A DNA stretch of 58,283 nucleotides from Aliagarivorans taiwanensis DSM 22990 (GTDB lineage Bacteria > Pseudomonadota > Gammaproteobacteria > Enterobacterales > Celerinatantimonadaceae), in assembly GCF_000429505.1 (NCBI RefSeq), contig NZ_AUBZ01000033.1:1-58283 (forward strand). Reading direction: 5' to 3'. Under the pieces are notes generated by a model. It was not told the origin of the DNA. It ran no database searches and was given only the letters and a program-made list of their open reading frames with translations. The position numbers were made by a program, and so were the translations under genes. Each line of letters starts with the position of its first letter. The stretch's first letter is position 1. Shown piece by piece: positions 9,362-18,367 of this stretch.

Positions 9362-10096
9362 ATGGCAAAACTCGCCGGAATCAAGCTTCCATTCTTTAGC
9401 ATCAATCGCACCGTGTGTGTAGATAGAGCCGAAGAGACGTCAACCAAGCAATTTCTATCCAACGCAAAGAAGGTACTGCAACGCGATAGAAAAACATGCA
9501 GGTTGTGCGGCTTTACCGCGATGAAGCAACAGCAAGTCGTGACGTTAAATGGACGCTACACCAATGATGATTTTTCATTGGATAATATGGTCACATGTTG
9601 CCCCCATTGCTATCACGGACAGCGCTTGGGGTACTCGGCCCTGCATGACGCCATTGACCTCATCTACCTGCCAGAACTGCCACAGGTTTACTTAAACCAC
9701 TACCAACGCGCCTTGATGCATTTTCAGGAGTACACAGCTCCAGAAGGCGAGGAACTGTCCGAGCGCGAGGCTGAGCATAACGATGAAATGAAGAACCAAG
9801 CGAGGGCGTTTTATAGCGAGATCAAGGCTCGCCAAGCCCAATTGAAGGGGCTTTACGAGCATACCGACATAACCGACTTAAGAGCATTGGTATCGATGCT
9901 CTATGACCTCGATGAAAAAAGCTACGCTAAACGAGAAGCCTTCCTGAGACCCGTCCGTTACATTCTTAAGACAGATCTGGCCGCCAAACTTAACCAAGCC
10001 TATAGTGGTGACGCATTTGCAGGGCGAGCGCCCCACGAGGTAGTTTCGCGTTCAGCGGATTACCTAACAAGTTTTGATGATGTACTGGATATCTGA
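9362..10096 (+). CDS. dotN: DotN/IcmJ-like zinc-binding T4SS protein
   Basis: The 244-aa protein has the four-cysteine pattern C46xxC49 ... C79/C80PHC83 in an HNH-like fold (CRLCGFTAMKQQQVV, DNMVTCCPHCYHGQRLGY). This is characteristic of IcmJ/DotN, a part of the Dot/Icm coupling complex in the cytoplasm. The ATG at 9362 follows AAGGTAAC. The usual partners of DotN in coupling, DotL and DotM, are not in the window. The stop TGA shares its last base with the start of the next gene. Confidence 0.78.
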   Translation: MAKLAGIKLPFFSINRTVCVDRAEETSTKQFLSNAKKVLQRDRKTCRLCGFTAMKQQQVVTLNGRYTNDDFSLDNMVTCCPHCYHGQRLGYSALHDAIDLIYLPELPQVYLNHYQRALMHFQEYTAPEGEELSEREAEHNDEMKNQARAFYSEIKARQAQLKGLYEHTDITDLRALVSMLYDLDEKSYAKREAFLRPVRYILKTDLAAKLNQAYSGDAFAGRAPHEVVSRSADYLTSFDDVLDI

Positions 10097-11343
10097 TGCA
10101 GTTCCTGTGGCCACTATGCCCCACGGCAGCGCAAACTCACTGGTTAACAGGCCCCAAGGGGCGCGCGTTTACAGCACTCACTGATGCGCTCGATACTCTC
10201 AATCACAACGAGCGCGTATGGGCTCCCGAATATATCCGCAATGAGATGGCCAATGTTTACAGCGGCGCCATAGAAACCGTCCATTTGGATAGCGCCGACT
10301 TAGAAATGTATGGCGATCTGGTTGGACTATCACCATTTGAATCCGCCACCAGCGTATTGACCGAACAAAGCCAAAAAGGTGCTGCAGAGCAAAGCGATCC
10401 GGGAAAGTTAGCTCAACTGAGTGAGCGATTAGAACGTGCCCTCAATCGCCTTGACGTCGCAATAACAGAACACCAAACCGAGTTCAAAGAGATATTAAAC
10501 GCTCCTTTACCACCTACCGATCCTCGGTATGGTCATATGCTTAGGTGGTTAAGTCGCTCCACCGTAAGACTTTACGCCTGCTCCGAAAAATTTGACCATC
10601 TCGCGTTCGCAATTCGCTGGCCAGGTGTGCATTACCACGAGTTACTTACTAGTGGAAACTGGTATCTGCAAGCGCCTGCTCGCGATGCTCAGTGGTTACG
10701 CACCTTAAGAACGGACCCGAAGCGTGTCGCTCTGAACAGTAGAGCAGGGTTTTACTTAGTGCGCTTTAAGCGGATTAACCTAGAACTGCTGGATTACACT
10801 AATCGCGATGCCGTCTGGCTCAGCAGCGTCGAGCTGCAAGCTTTGTTAGAGCACTACCCCAAAACCTCTTTTACGGTAGAGGATTGCCTGATGTTTACCA
10901 CCGATACCGGCTCCATAACGGCGGATGCCGGTAGAAATCAGACGCCTGAGCTTCTGTGTATCAGCCATGGCTACGCCTTGAAGTCACTCGTCAACCAGTT
11001 ATGCCAGCAGACAAGCTGGGCCTCTGCATGGCTGCGCAGTTTTGAACGCGCTCAGTGGCTGCATTGTATGGCAGAACTGCAGAGTCGCTATCCATTGTTA
11101 GTCGCAGGCTACGGCAATGGACATGTGAGCTTTTATTGCTGGCAAGGTGATCTGGCACGGATCTGTGCAGATTTACGTCAACGCGCAGCGGTACTCAACG
11201 TGTCCGATGAACCGGTACTAGCGGAATTACGTCAATGCCTCCTTAGCGATGCCGTCTTCGACGTGAAGGACGAAGAGATTAACAACCCCGATACAGCTAG
11301 CCATGAGCTTGCATTCCCCACTACAACTAACGAACGAGGTTGA
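10096..11343 (+). CDS. T4SS-operon hypothetical protein, 415 aa
   Basis: Not recognised. It is soluble with no signal peptide or membrane segment. It begins MQFLWPLCPTAAQTHWLTGP and has an internal predicted coiled segment (about residues 105-135). Because it overlaps the dotN stop by one base, it is almost certainly co-translated with dotN and may act with it on the cytoplasmic side. This position corresponds to an uncharacterised gene slot in IncI-type tra operons, but I cannot name a homologue. Confidence 0.7.
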   Translation: MQFLWPLCPTAAQTHWLTGPKGRAFTALTDALDTLNHNERVWAPEYIRNEMANVYSGAIETVHLDSADLEMYGDLVGLSPFESATSVLTEQSQKGAAEQSDPGKLAQLSERLERALNRLDVAITEHQTEFKEILNAPLPPTDPRYGHMLRWLSRSTVRLYACSEKFDHLAFAIRWPGVHYHELLTSGNWYLQAPARDAQWLRTLRTDPKRVALNSRAGFYLVRFKRINLELLDYTNRDAVWLSSVELQALLEHYPKTSFTVEDCLMFTTDTGSITADAGRNQTPELLCISHGYALKSLVNQLCQQTSWASAWLRSFERAQWLHCMAELQSRYPLLVAGYGNGHVSFYCWQGDLARICADLRQRAAVLNVSDEPVLAELRQCLLSDAVFDVKDEEINNPDTASHELAFPTTTNERG

Positions 11344-11349
11344 GCGGAG

Positions 11350-11541
11350 ATGTCAGATTACCACTTCCGCCCCTTAAGCCCACTGGCCGATGTCATTACA
11401 GAACTTGACGTTATGCACGACCCCATCATTGAACTTTTGGATAGTTTGCTGGATATGGCCCCCCATCAACGTCCAGCCGGCTTACGCCAGCTAATTCTGC
11501 GATTTGAGCAGCAGCTGGGAGAGAAAGAGGAAGCGAACTAG
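11350..11541 (+). CDS. Small hypothetical protein, 63 aa
   Basis: Short acidic protein (MSDYHFRPLSPLADVITELD). ATG at 11350 follows GCGGAG, 6 bp after the preceding stop. The next gene starts 4 bp downstream. Tight packing supports it as real, and its function is unknown. Confidence 0.6.
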   Translation: MSDYHFRPLSPLADVITELDVMHDPIIELLDSLLDMAPHQRPAGLRQLILRFEQQLGEKEEAN

Positions 11542-11545
11542 CAGC

Positions 11546-12217
11546 ATGGCGAAACAGCTCAAGCAATGGACGCACAAAGAGCTTTGTGAAAAGGCAGTAA
11601 AGTGGCTGCGCAGACCGCAAAGCCAGCTTTCTCACGGGTGTCACGTGGCGATGTCTGAAACGCAATCTGGGTGGTCTGGTGAGATTCCTGATGCCATAGG
11701 TTTTCGTTCAGCTGGCTTCCAAGATGGTTCGATTGTCGTCGAAGTAAAAGTGTCTCGCTCGGATTTCCTTGCTGATAAAAAGAAACCGCATCGCAAAGGT
11801 GATGTGCTCGGGTTGGGCAGCTGGCGCTATTTCTTATGCCCTGAAGGGTTAATCCAGCCAGACGAACTCCCCGACAAGTGGGGTTTGCTTTGGGTTACCA
11901 ATCGCGGCGGTATAAAACCGATTGTGGGACCGGCGGCAAGTATTAACCGCGGTGGGATATACAAAGAAGTTTTAGCAGCGTTTGAGTGGGAACGAGACTT
12001 TGAGCGAGAACAGTTCATCTTAGTAAAGATGTTGGCTCGCGTGGGTGATCCTGAAAAGCTGAACAACACACTAAAAGCCGCTCGCGCGGGTCAGGCTTAC
12101 TTTGAAAAGCAATACAAAAACCAGCGTTCGCAGCTCCAAGATCTAACTCGGAAATACTACCGCCTACGAAATCGAGAAGAAAAGTCGGTGTCGGCGGCCC
12201 TACAGGAAAGTAGTTAA
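11546..12217 (+). CDS. PD-(D/E)XK nuclease-like protein in the T4SS operon
   Basis: The 223-aa protein from ATG 11546 (MAKQLKQWTHKELCEKA) contains GEIPDAIGF (P48, D49) and IVVEVKVSRSDF (E66, K68). This is the PD...ExK signature of the restriction-endonuclease-like fold, as in phage and plasmid nucleases of the MmcB/VRR type. A basic, helical C-terminus follows. It may process element DNA or attack foreign DNA, and the sequence does not decide which. Its place between dotN and dotO is not one I know from classical Dot/Icm clusters. The longer frame from 11504 overlaps the previous gene. Confidence 0.7.
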   Translation: MAKQLKQWTHKELCEKAVKWLRRPQSQLSHGCHVAMSETQSGWSGEIPDAIGFRSAGFQDGSIVVEVKVSRSDFLADKKKPHRKGDVLGLGSWRYFLCPEGLIQPDELPDKWGLLWVTNRGGIKPIVGPAASINRGGIYKEVLAAFEWERDFEREQFILVKMLARVGDPEKLNNTLKAARAGQAYFEKQYKNQRSQLQDLTRKYYRLRNREEKSVSAALQESS

Positions 12218-12219
12218 CA

Positions 12220-12423
12220 ATGCCACGCAGACGATACCACGAGCGACAAACCACTTACTCCCGGGCACGAGCTAAAGCGCTGCATGGCCAAGTCAAAACG
12301 AAACCACTGTTCATGCGTTTTGATGGCCAGTGGTATAGAGCGACTTCTTGCTTATCGAAGACTCGTGCAGGAGTGCGCTTTAACCGACTAAATCGACTTG
12401 TACGCCGCTTAAGAGCGGTCTAA
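12220..12423 (+). CDS. Small highly basic hypothetical protein, 67 aa
   Basis: Very Arg-rich (MPRRRYHERQTTYSRARAKA), starting 2 bp after the previous stop, with AGGAAAG just upstream. It could bind nucleic acid. No family recognised. Confidence 0.55.
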   Translation: MPRRRYHERQTTYSRARAKALHGQVKTKPLFMRFDGQWYRATSCLSKTRAGVRFNRLNRLVRRLRAV

Positions 12424-12442
12424 TAGGACAAAGGCAAATCCC

Positions 12443-15400
12443 ATGTTTGAGACGTTTAAAGACTTGCTACGCGCGCGCGCTGATAAGAAGCAAAAAGACC
12501 TATTCAGTTATATCGATCTAGAAATGAATCTGCCACAAGACAGCTATGCACTAGGGACTCGCTCCGGACCCATTATGACGCTATATCGCCTTGAAGGCAT
12601 CGCCGCGGTACATGGCAAAAAAGAGCTGGCTGCGGCGATAAATGGGCTTCAAGGTATGTTCGCGATGCTATACAGCAATGACAAGTCGCCTGGTGGGAAG
12701 CCCATAATCTCGTGGAGTTACGAGCAGCGAGTTGATTCAGTCACGGTGTCTAAGGAGATAAAACGAGAGACCGCAGGCACGGTGAACGCGGCCAATAAGT
12801 TAGGGTTTGAGTACAATTACATCCAAGAGCAACTGGACACGCAAAATGGCGCACTATGTCATACCGAAGACATCTATATCGCCATTTGGACGACACCTAA
12901 CCGAGCAACGGAAGAGGACCTGCTTTCTCCAGTCGAAAAGCAAGTTAAACGAGAAACCAGCCAGCGTCGACGTCTTCATACCGACTTATTTCCCAATGCA
13001 CACAGCCCATTCACCTTTGCCTCAGACACACTCAAAACACATGAAGGCCATCGAGCTGCGCTAGAAGAAGCATTACAGTCGTTTAACGCGCTGTATCAGA
13101 GGCTGCTCGCGAAAAAAGCAGCCGCGACACTGCAATATCAGCTGGACCGCGAGGTGAGTGAGATGCATTCTCCCTTGCAGTTTGTTGATGACAAAGAGGT
13201 CGACGTTCGACATAACAGCTTAGCATTAGACCCAGAAACAGGAAGACCAAGCCTGTCAGGGTTGTTTATTCCAGCCTTAGCCGAGCAATTCAATTGCCGA
13301 CAGATGCGCGATGAAGACATTGGTGACGGCCAGTTACTTCGCCTTGGTAACACGTACTACAGCGTTCACGAGCTGCAGCCATTTCCCAAGAGCAAGGTGA
13401 CGTTCAACAGGCTAGCGGCAAAGATGTCGAAGATGAATTTCCGTATGACGTCGATTATCTCGATGCCGGACTACGGCTTGCTCGACCACATCAATGACAC
13501 CATGATTGCGTTTGGCCGAAGTGGCGAAGAAAACCGCAAAGCCTATGTCCAGAAACAGTATCGGCAGTTCCTTGCGAACCAAGGCCACCCCATTGTGTGC
13601 ATGCAGACCTTTATCGTCATCATTGGCACCGATCCTCGACAAGTCCAGCGAGATGCAGAGACGTTTAATCGTGCTTTGCATGATTGGGGGAAAGCCGCAA
13701 TGCGGTTTGACAACGTCGATCCGGTTGAGACATTTGTCTGCTCTATAGCAGGTTTACGCTATCGTTCCCATTCGCAAGGGGCGCTGATCAATACCAACAA
13801 GGTACCCATCATGCTTCCGCACCAACGCGCAGCGAAACTGTGGACCGGTGGCGGGATGACGTTCAGATCTAATGATGGCAAGCCATTATATTTTCAGCCA
13901 AGCGGTTCAGGCGGGCAGACATTTGATATTTCGCTGTTTATTGCCCAGCCTCGTCAGGGCAAGTCGCTGTTAATGAACATCAAGAATCTGATCGCCCTTA
14001 TAAAAGAAGGTGGGGCAACCTTGAACCTACTCACGATTATCGATGTTGGGCCAACGAGTAAAGGGTTACTGCAGTTAATACGTCTGTTATTGCGAAAGCG
14101 ACTTGGTACAGTGGCGGCAAAGAAGCTCATCTTTGAACACACATGGGATCCCAATAGGGGTAATTGGTCCTACAACCCTCTGGAAATAAGGCTCGGCCAA
14201 ACCATGCCCGCCCAAGAGGAAGTGGCCATAATGCTTAACTTTTATCGGGCGGTGTGCGCTGATGGTCGCACGGGAGAAACGCCTGAGTACACGGATAGAA
14301 TACTCGGCAAGTTGATTCAGCTTGCCTTTCAAAAATGTAGGACTGGCAAGCCCAAGCTGGTGGATGGCTCAACACCTGCGAGCCTAAGGGATGCAATTAA
14401 ACAACTTAATCTACCCATTGAGCAAGGTAAGCACACATATTACTCGTTAAGAGACCAGCTATTTGAAAGAGGCGAGGAGGAGCTGGCGCTTTACGCACAC
14501 CGACTTGCGTTGCCTTTAGCGGGAGATTTATTGGACGTTTTACATACCGGCAGTCAAGAACTAGAGCACTACAAGCAGACATCCCAAGTGGCGATAGATA
14601 ACATTCGCACACGCCTATCAGAGCATATCGAGAATATGGACTATCTGACTAGGCCTACCACGCTAGACATCCAGGATGCTCACGTGGTCTGTTTTGATAT
14701 GCGCCCAGTACTGGCCAATGCAGCTGGCGCGTCTAAAAATGAGGCCTTCGCACAGTACTTGATGGCCATGAGCGTCGGTATGAAGAACTTCTTTTTAACA
14801 CAAGACATGGTTCGCCGGGTACCAGAGCGCTACCAGCACTATTGGAAAGAGCGTGTCAATCGCTATTCGAATCTGGATAAAACCTTGTCATTGGATGAGT
14901 GGCACTCAGTGACAGTGAAGAAGACAACGGATAGCGGGCGCGAGGTATCAATGCCGGTGGCGGGTGCAGAGCTCATTAACTTCTTTGCCAAAGAAGGGCC
15001 AAAGTGGAAGCTGTCAATCAATATGGCCAGCCATGAAAGTTCAGATTTTACAGCTGGCATTAAAGGGATCGCATCAAACGTGTTTCTTTACTCAGGTTTC
15101 AGTGGCGAGGCTAAGGCTAATGTTATCAGTGACTTTGGCTTAACCAACTCGACCGCGGCAGATGTACTGGGGTCATTGCATGGCCCGCGGCCGGGAGTGG
15201 GTAATGAAATACTACATATAGTGAAGAACTTTGAAGTCGCTAATACCAAGGCCTCGCAATTTGTTCAGCGAGTAAAATTCCTTTGCTGTGGACCTTTATT
15301 ATGGGGATTGAGCACCGACAGTGATGACTTACCTCATAAACTGCGACTGGAGCAAGAGTACGGGGACTCTCAATGGTTGCAAGCTCTGATAAACCTGTTC

Positions 15401-15604
15401 CCTTCAGGATCCATGAAAGGCACTCGAGACCAAATTAAGCAGCGTTTACGTGAAGAGTTACAAACTGGCGATGAAGAGATTGAAGACTTAACCGCAGACA
15501 AAGAAGCGGATATCGAAGAGCAGCTATATATGATGGTCACTCGTGAAATCGACCGTATTCACAGCACCGGCGTAGTCAATGAAATAGTGAACAATCTAAA
15601 GTAG
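12443..15604 (+). CDS. dotO: DotO/IcmB/TraU-like VirB4-type ATPase
   Basis: At 1053 aa this is the size expected for DotO/IcmB, the cytoplasmic ATPase that powers I-type secretion. The Walker A is AQPRQGKS (residues 501-508), a P-loop lacking the usual first glycine. SLDEWHSV (D818, E819) is the likely Walker B/VirB4-like acidic pair. An N-terminal VirB4-like domain covers roughly 1-480. The ATG follows AAAGGCAAATCCC. It is the best T4SS marker in this block. Confidence 0.9.
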   Translation: MFETFKDLLRARADKKQKDLFSYIDLEMNLPQDSYALGTRSGPIMTLYRLEGIAAVHGKKELAAAINGLQGMFAMLYSNDKSPGGKPIISWSYEQRVDSVTVSKEIKRETAGTVNAANKLGFEYNYIQEQLDTQNGALCHTEDIYIAIWTTPNRATEEDLLSPVEKQVKRETSQRRRLHTDLFPNAHSPFTFASDTLKTHEGHRAALEEALQSFNALYQRLLAKKAAATLQYQLDREVSEMHSPLQFVDDKEVDVRHNSLALDPETGRPSLSGLFIPALAEQFNCRQMRDEDIGDGQLLRLGNTYYSVHELQPFPKSKVTFNRLAAKMSKMNFRMTSIISMPDYGLLDHINDTMIAFGRSGEENRKAYVQKQYRQFLANQGHPIVCMQTFIVIIGTDPRQVQRDAETFNRALHDWGKAAMRFDNVDPVETFVCSIAGLRYRSHSQGALINTNKVPIMLPHQRAAKLWTGGGMTFRSNDGKPLYFQPSGSGGQTFDISLFIAQPRQGKSLLMNIKNLIALIKEGGATLNLLTIIDVGPTSKGLLQLIRLLLRKRLGTVAAKKLIFEHTWDPNRGNWSYNPLEIRLGQTMPAQEEVAIMLNFYRAVCADGRTGETPEYTDRILGKLIQLAFQKCRTGKPKLVDGSTPASLRDAIKQLNLPIEQGKHTYYSLRDQLFERGEEELALYAHRLALPLAGDLLDVLHTGSQELEHYKQTSQVAIDNIRTRLSEHIENMDYLTRPTTLDIQDAHVVCFDMRPVLANAAGASKNEAFAQYLMAMSVGMKNFFLTQDMVRRVPERYQHYWKERVNRYSNLDKTLSLDEWHSVTVKKTTDSGREVSMPVAGAELINFFAKEGPKWKLSINMASHESSDFTAGIKGIASNVFLYSGFSGEAKANVISDFGLTNSTAADVLGSLHGPRPGVGNEILHIVKNFEVANTKASQFVQRVKFLCCGPLLWGLSTDSDDLPHKLRLEQEYGDSQWLQALINLFPSGSMKGTRDQIKQRLREELQTGDEEIEDLTADKEADIEEQLYMMVTREIDRIHSTGVVNEIVNNLK

Positions 15605-15613
15605 GCACTTGGC

Positions 15614-16060
15614 ATGATGCATCAGATTTCAGTGTTAAGCAGCAGCGTCTTGAGCTATGGGGCGACAAATGTGTACTTGGACAAAATTGTACGGCAGGAT
15701 TTAGCGCTTACAGAACTGGCCATTTATGAGATGGAAGAAATAGAACCCGGTGAACGAGTCCAATTGGCACTGGAGAGCACTCGACTTCGCCTTACACCTC
15801 AATTCAACAAGGTAGCCTTTCTGCGTAGTCCTTCCGAGTTATACACCCTTCAAACAGAGACGAAGGTTAATGTAAGAACGAATTTGATTAACGCAGCCTA
15901 CTGGCTGATGCTTATGATGTCACTGGCTTGGCTAGCCAAACGGGCAGCGTATGCGGAGAAGTTTAAAGATACCGCTGGCCTAGCGTTAAGGCCGATAATT
16001 GAGAGGCCTTTTGCCGTGTTCGTATTACTGTTTTTGGCAAAGTGTAGCCTCTATTTTTAA
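15614..16060 (+). CDS. Hypothetical membrane protein at the end of T4SS block 1
   Basis: The 148-aa protein has two hydrophobic segments, at about residues 92-107 and 131-147. It starts 9 bp after dotO, so it is probably its operon partner. Size and topology are loosely like small IcmV-type proteins, but I see no diagnostic motif. The first of two tandem ATGs was used. Confidence 0.6.
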   Translation: MMHQISVLSSSVLSYGATNVYLDKIVRQDLALTELAIYEMEEIEPGERVQLALESTRLRLTPQFNKVAFLRSPSELYTLQTETKVNVRTNLINAAYWLMLMMSLAWLAKRAAYAEKFKDTAGLALRPIIERPFAVFVLLFLAKCSLYF

Positions 16061-16182
16061 AGGCCATCTTCTATACGCTTCAAGCCACCCGTAGCTTCAC
16101 AAAAACCAATCGAATGGCGTCCATTGATAGATATAAGCAATGAAGCTGGAGTTGCAATGGTTTTGTTTAGTTGCTCTACTGT

Positions 16183-16206
16183 GTTCGCTGTTCGCGAACA
16201 GCGAAC
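16183..16206. promoter_or_regulatory. Perfect 24-bp palindrome, probable operator of the cargo cassette
   Basis: The half-site GTTCGCTGTTCG is followed directly by its reverse complement. It lies 47 bp upstream of the winged-helix gene at 16254 and is the only strong dyad in the 193-bp gap after the T4SS block. It is a likely binding site for a dimeric regulator, possibly the winged-helix protein itself. Confidence 0.7.
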
Positions 16207-16253
16207 GGTGGATAACGCCAAGTATCACGTTTGTCAACAGAAGGCGCTCATAA

Positions 16254-16964
16254 ATGCTAAAAAGCCAAGATTTATTGGTTGTCTTGAAGATTCTATCTTA
16301 TGAGGACTTTCAACCAAGTCACCTGAAGTTAACTTACCAGCTTCAAGGGCAAGCATGGTTACACCCCAATGATCCCACTGAGAAATATGTCGAAGTGTAT
16401 TCAGGACCTGAAGTCTACTCTGCAGAGGCGATAGAGAGAGAGCCTGATTTTGATGAGGAAGAGCTCAGAATGATCGACATGTTCTTGATGAAGCCACAAG
16501 AAAGCGACATGACTAACTGGACCTACCGGAAGCTTGCTGCCCAACTATTTATGTCAGTTAGTGAGACGAATAATGCAGTTAAAAGAGCAATTGGTGCAGG
16601 CTTGTTGACTCAAATGGGCACCAGGTTGATTAAGGTTAATCGCCCAAAGTTGGTAGAGTTCATACGGTACGGATCCGGCATTTCATTCTTTGTAAAAAGA
16701 GGAGGCATAGTCCGTGGGATCCCAACCGCTAATGCTGCACCTGTATTCGAAGATATCTTTGCTAGCTCAGTTGAAACGCCTCCAGTTTGGCCATGCGCGA
16801 GGGGAACCGTGAAAGGGGTGGCTATTGAACCCTTATATAAATCTGTCACTAAAGCCGTTATGGTTGATGGGCATCTCTATAAAATGCTAGCCGCTGTTGA
16901 TATATTCCGAACAGGAACAGCGAGGGAAAAAGAACAGACTCTCCCCTTTCTTAAATTTAATTGA
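16254..16964 (+). CDS. Winged-helix regulator/antitoxin-like protein (AbiE-type partner)
   Basis: The 236-aa protein contains a clear winged-helix segment, WTYRKLAAQLFMSVSETNNA followed by VKRAIGAGLL (about residues 86-115). A C-terminal domain has GIVRGIPTANAAPVFEDIF and GVAIEPLYKSV. From memory, proteins of this kind pair with AbiEii/MosT-type nucleotidyltransferases. About 70 acidic residues separate the N-terminal SQDLLVVLKIL from the helix-turn-helix, which looks like an insertion. The stop overlaps the TTG start of the next gene (TTGA). It likely represses the cassette through the 16183 palindrome, which is inference. Confidence 0.72.
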   Translation: MLKSQDLLVVLKILSYEDFQPSHLKLTYQLQGQAWLHPNDPTEKYVEVYSGPEVYSAEAIEREPDFDEEELRMIDMFLMKPQESDMTNWTYRKLAAQLFMSVSETNNAVKRAIGAGLLTQMGTRLIKVNRPKLVEFIRYGSGISFFVKRGGIVRGIPTANAAPVFEDIFASSVETPPVWPCARGTVKGVAIEPLYKSVTKAVMVDGHLYKMLAAVDIFRTGTAREKEQTLPFLKFN

Positions 16965-17677
16965 GTTTAGTAAAAACAATGACCGAGCATGAAGTATTGC
17001 TATCAACTATCGCAGATGCGCTTGGAGAAGAGCTTCTCAACCAAGTGACCTTTGTGGGCGGGGCCACCGTTTCGTTGCATCTTGATGATGCCCAGCCAAT
17101 AGATATTCGAAGCACTAAGGATGTCGATTTCATAGTCTCCGTGACCAGTTATACCGATTATCACAAGCTCGTCGACCTATTGAAAGAAAAAGGGTTTTCA
17201 GAAGAGATCCCCCAAAAAGGCGAGACTGCCCCCTTGTGTCGCTTTATCTGCAATGGCGTGTTAGTTGATGTAATGCCCGATGATGAAGAGGTGTTGGGTT
17301 TTTCAAATAAGTGGTTTAAAGCTTGCCAAAAGAATCCAATAGTCCATGAGTTGCCCATAACGGGAACACGAATTCAAATTGCCCAAGCAAAGTACCTGTT
17401 GGCAACGAAGCTAGAAGCATTCTTCCATCGTGGGACCGACATACTTGAAAGCAAGGATGCAGAGGATATCGTGGTTCTAGTTAATGGAAGAGACACCTTA
17501 GTCACAGAAATCGCTGCTGGGCCAGATGACCTGTCTGGGTATATCAGTGAGGGAGTTAGAAGATTTAAAGCAGATCCAAGCTTTGATTACTTGCTTGTTA
17601 ATGCTCTTCAGGGCGAAGAGCCTGAACGCTACGATATTATTTCTGAGCGTTTTGCTCAATTAAGCAATGGAGGCTAG
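16961..17677 (+). CDS. AbiEii/MosT-like nucleotidyltransferase
   Basis: The 238-aa protein shows the nucleotidyltransferase signature: VGGATVSL (G33, G34), then STKDVDFIV with D54 and D56 as metal ligands, and GVLVDVMPDD as the likely third acidic position. Members of this superfamily act as toxins that transfer nucleotides to tRNA or other acceptors (AbiEii, MenT, MosT). Start is TTG 16961, overlapping the upstream stop. ATG 16979 (MTEHEVLL) is an alternative. It may be the effector of the cassette. Confidence 0.75.
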   Translation: MSLVKTMTEHEVLLSTIADALGEELLNQVTFVGGATVSLHLDDAQPIDIRSTKDVDFIVSVTSYTDYHKLVDLLKEKGFSEEIPQKGETAPLCRFICNGVLVDVMPDDEEVLGFSNKWFKACQKNPIVHELPITGTRIQIAQAKYLLATKLEAFFHRGTDILESKDAEDIVVLVNGRDTLVTEIAAGPDDLSGYISEGVRRFKADPSFDYLLVNALQGEEPERYDIISERFAQLSNGG

Positions 17678-18353
17678 TTTGACCTCAAGATTTATAATGA
17701 GTCACCCCGGTATCGAAGAGATTGTAAATGCTGATCATGCTTGCTCATGGGAGGCGGGGAGGGGGCATGTGCACATCGTATGTGATGGGATTGGCCATTC
17801 GAAGGATACGCAATCAGCAGTTCAATCTTTTTGCAAGCAACTACAACGAGCGAACTGGGACGGAACCTGTAGCGCTGAACAGATGCTCAAAAATAACATT
17901 GAGACAGCGCTGCAATCAGTTCCTAGCGACTATCAAGGAAAGTGTTTCTGCGTTGCCGCAGTACTCGCTATAGATAACGAGATAGCGTTAGCCCATTGCG
18001 GTGATTGTAGAGTCGGATGCCTAACGGATGGAGGTGTTAAGTGGTTCACTAAAGATGATTCACCACTTTTTCAATTTTATCTCGATGAAAGGGTCACCAA
18101 AGAGCAGTACCTGCAAAGTCGCAATCTAGTAACCTGTAAGCTCAAGGTAGGCCATTCTTGTCAGGGAATGATTAAAACCAAAACCATGCCTAAACCAGAA
18201 CATGGTGAGTTGCTTCTTTGCTCAGATGGATTCTGGGCCGATGCTGAAGATCTTCTGAAGGGAACCATAAAGGAAGTCCAAGGTTCATTAAATGCGTTTA
18301 CAAGCGATCTAGCCAAAACGGCAGAAGATAATTTCAGCCTGATCCTCGTTTGA
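17667..18353 (+). CDS. PP2C-like phosphatase
   Basis: About 228 aa with PP2C motifs in order: NADHACSWE (D23), HIVCDGIGH (D40, G41), ALAHCGDCRVG, LLLCSDGFW and EDNFSLILV. These supply the metal-binding aspartates of bacterial PP2C Ser/Thr phosphatases. It is small and has no extra domain. The frame overlaps the nucleotidyltransferase stop. ATG 17667 is listed, but TTG 17679 (preceded by GGAGG) or ATG 17697 (MSHPGIEEIV) may be used. Overlap suggests coupled expression with the two upstream genes, giving a phosphatase an unusual role beside an AbiE-like pair. Confidence 0.75.
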   Translation: MEASLTSRFIMSHPGIEEIVNADHACSWEAGRGHVHIVCDGIGHSKDTQSAVQSFCKQLQRANWDGTCSAEQMLKNNIETALQSVPSDYQGKCFCVAAVLAIDNEIALAHCGDCRVGCLTDGGVKWFTKDDSPLFQFYLDERVTKEQYLQSRNLVTCKLKVGHSCQGMIKTKTMPKPEHGELLLCSDGFWADAEDLLKGTIKEVQGSLNAFTSDLAKTAEDNFSLILV

Positions 18354-18367
18354 CGTTTGGATCTCAA

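Noticed and set aside
10096-11343. Coupling protein DotM/IcmP
   Set aside because: No membrane segments or DotM-like pattern; left as hypothetical.
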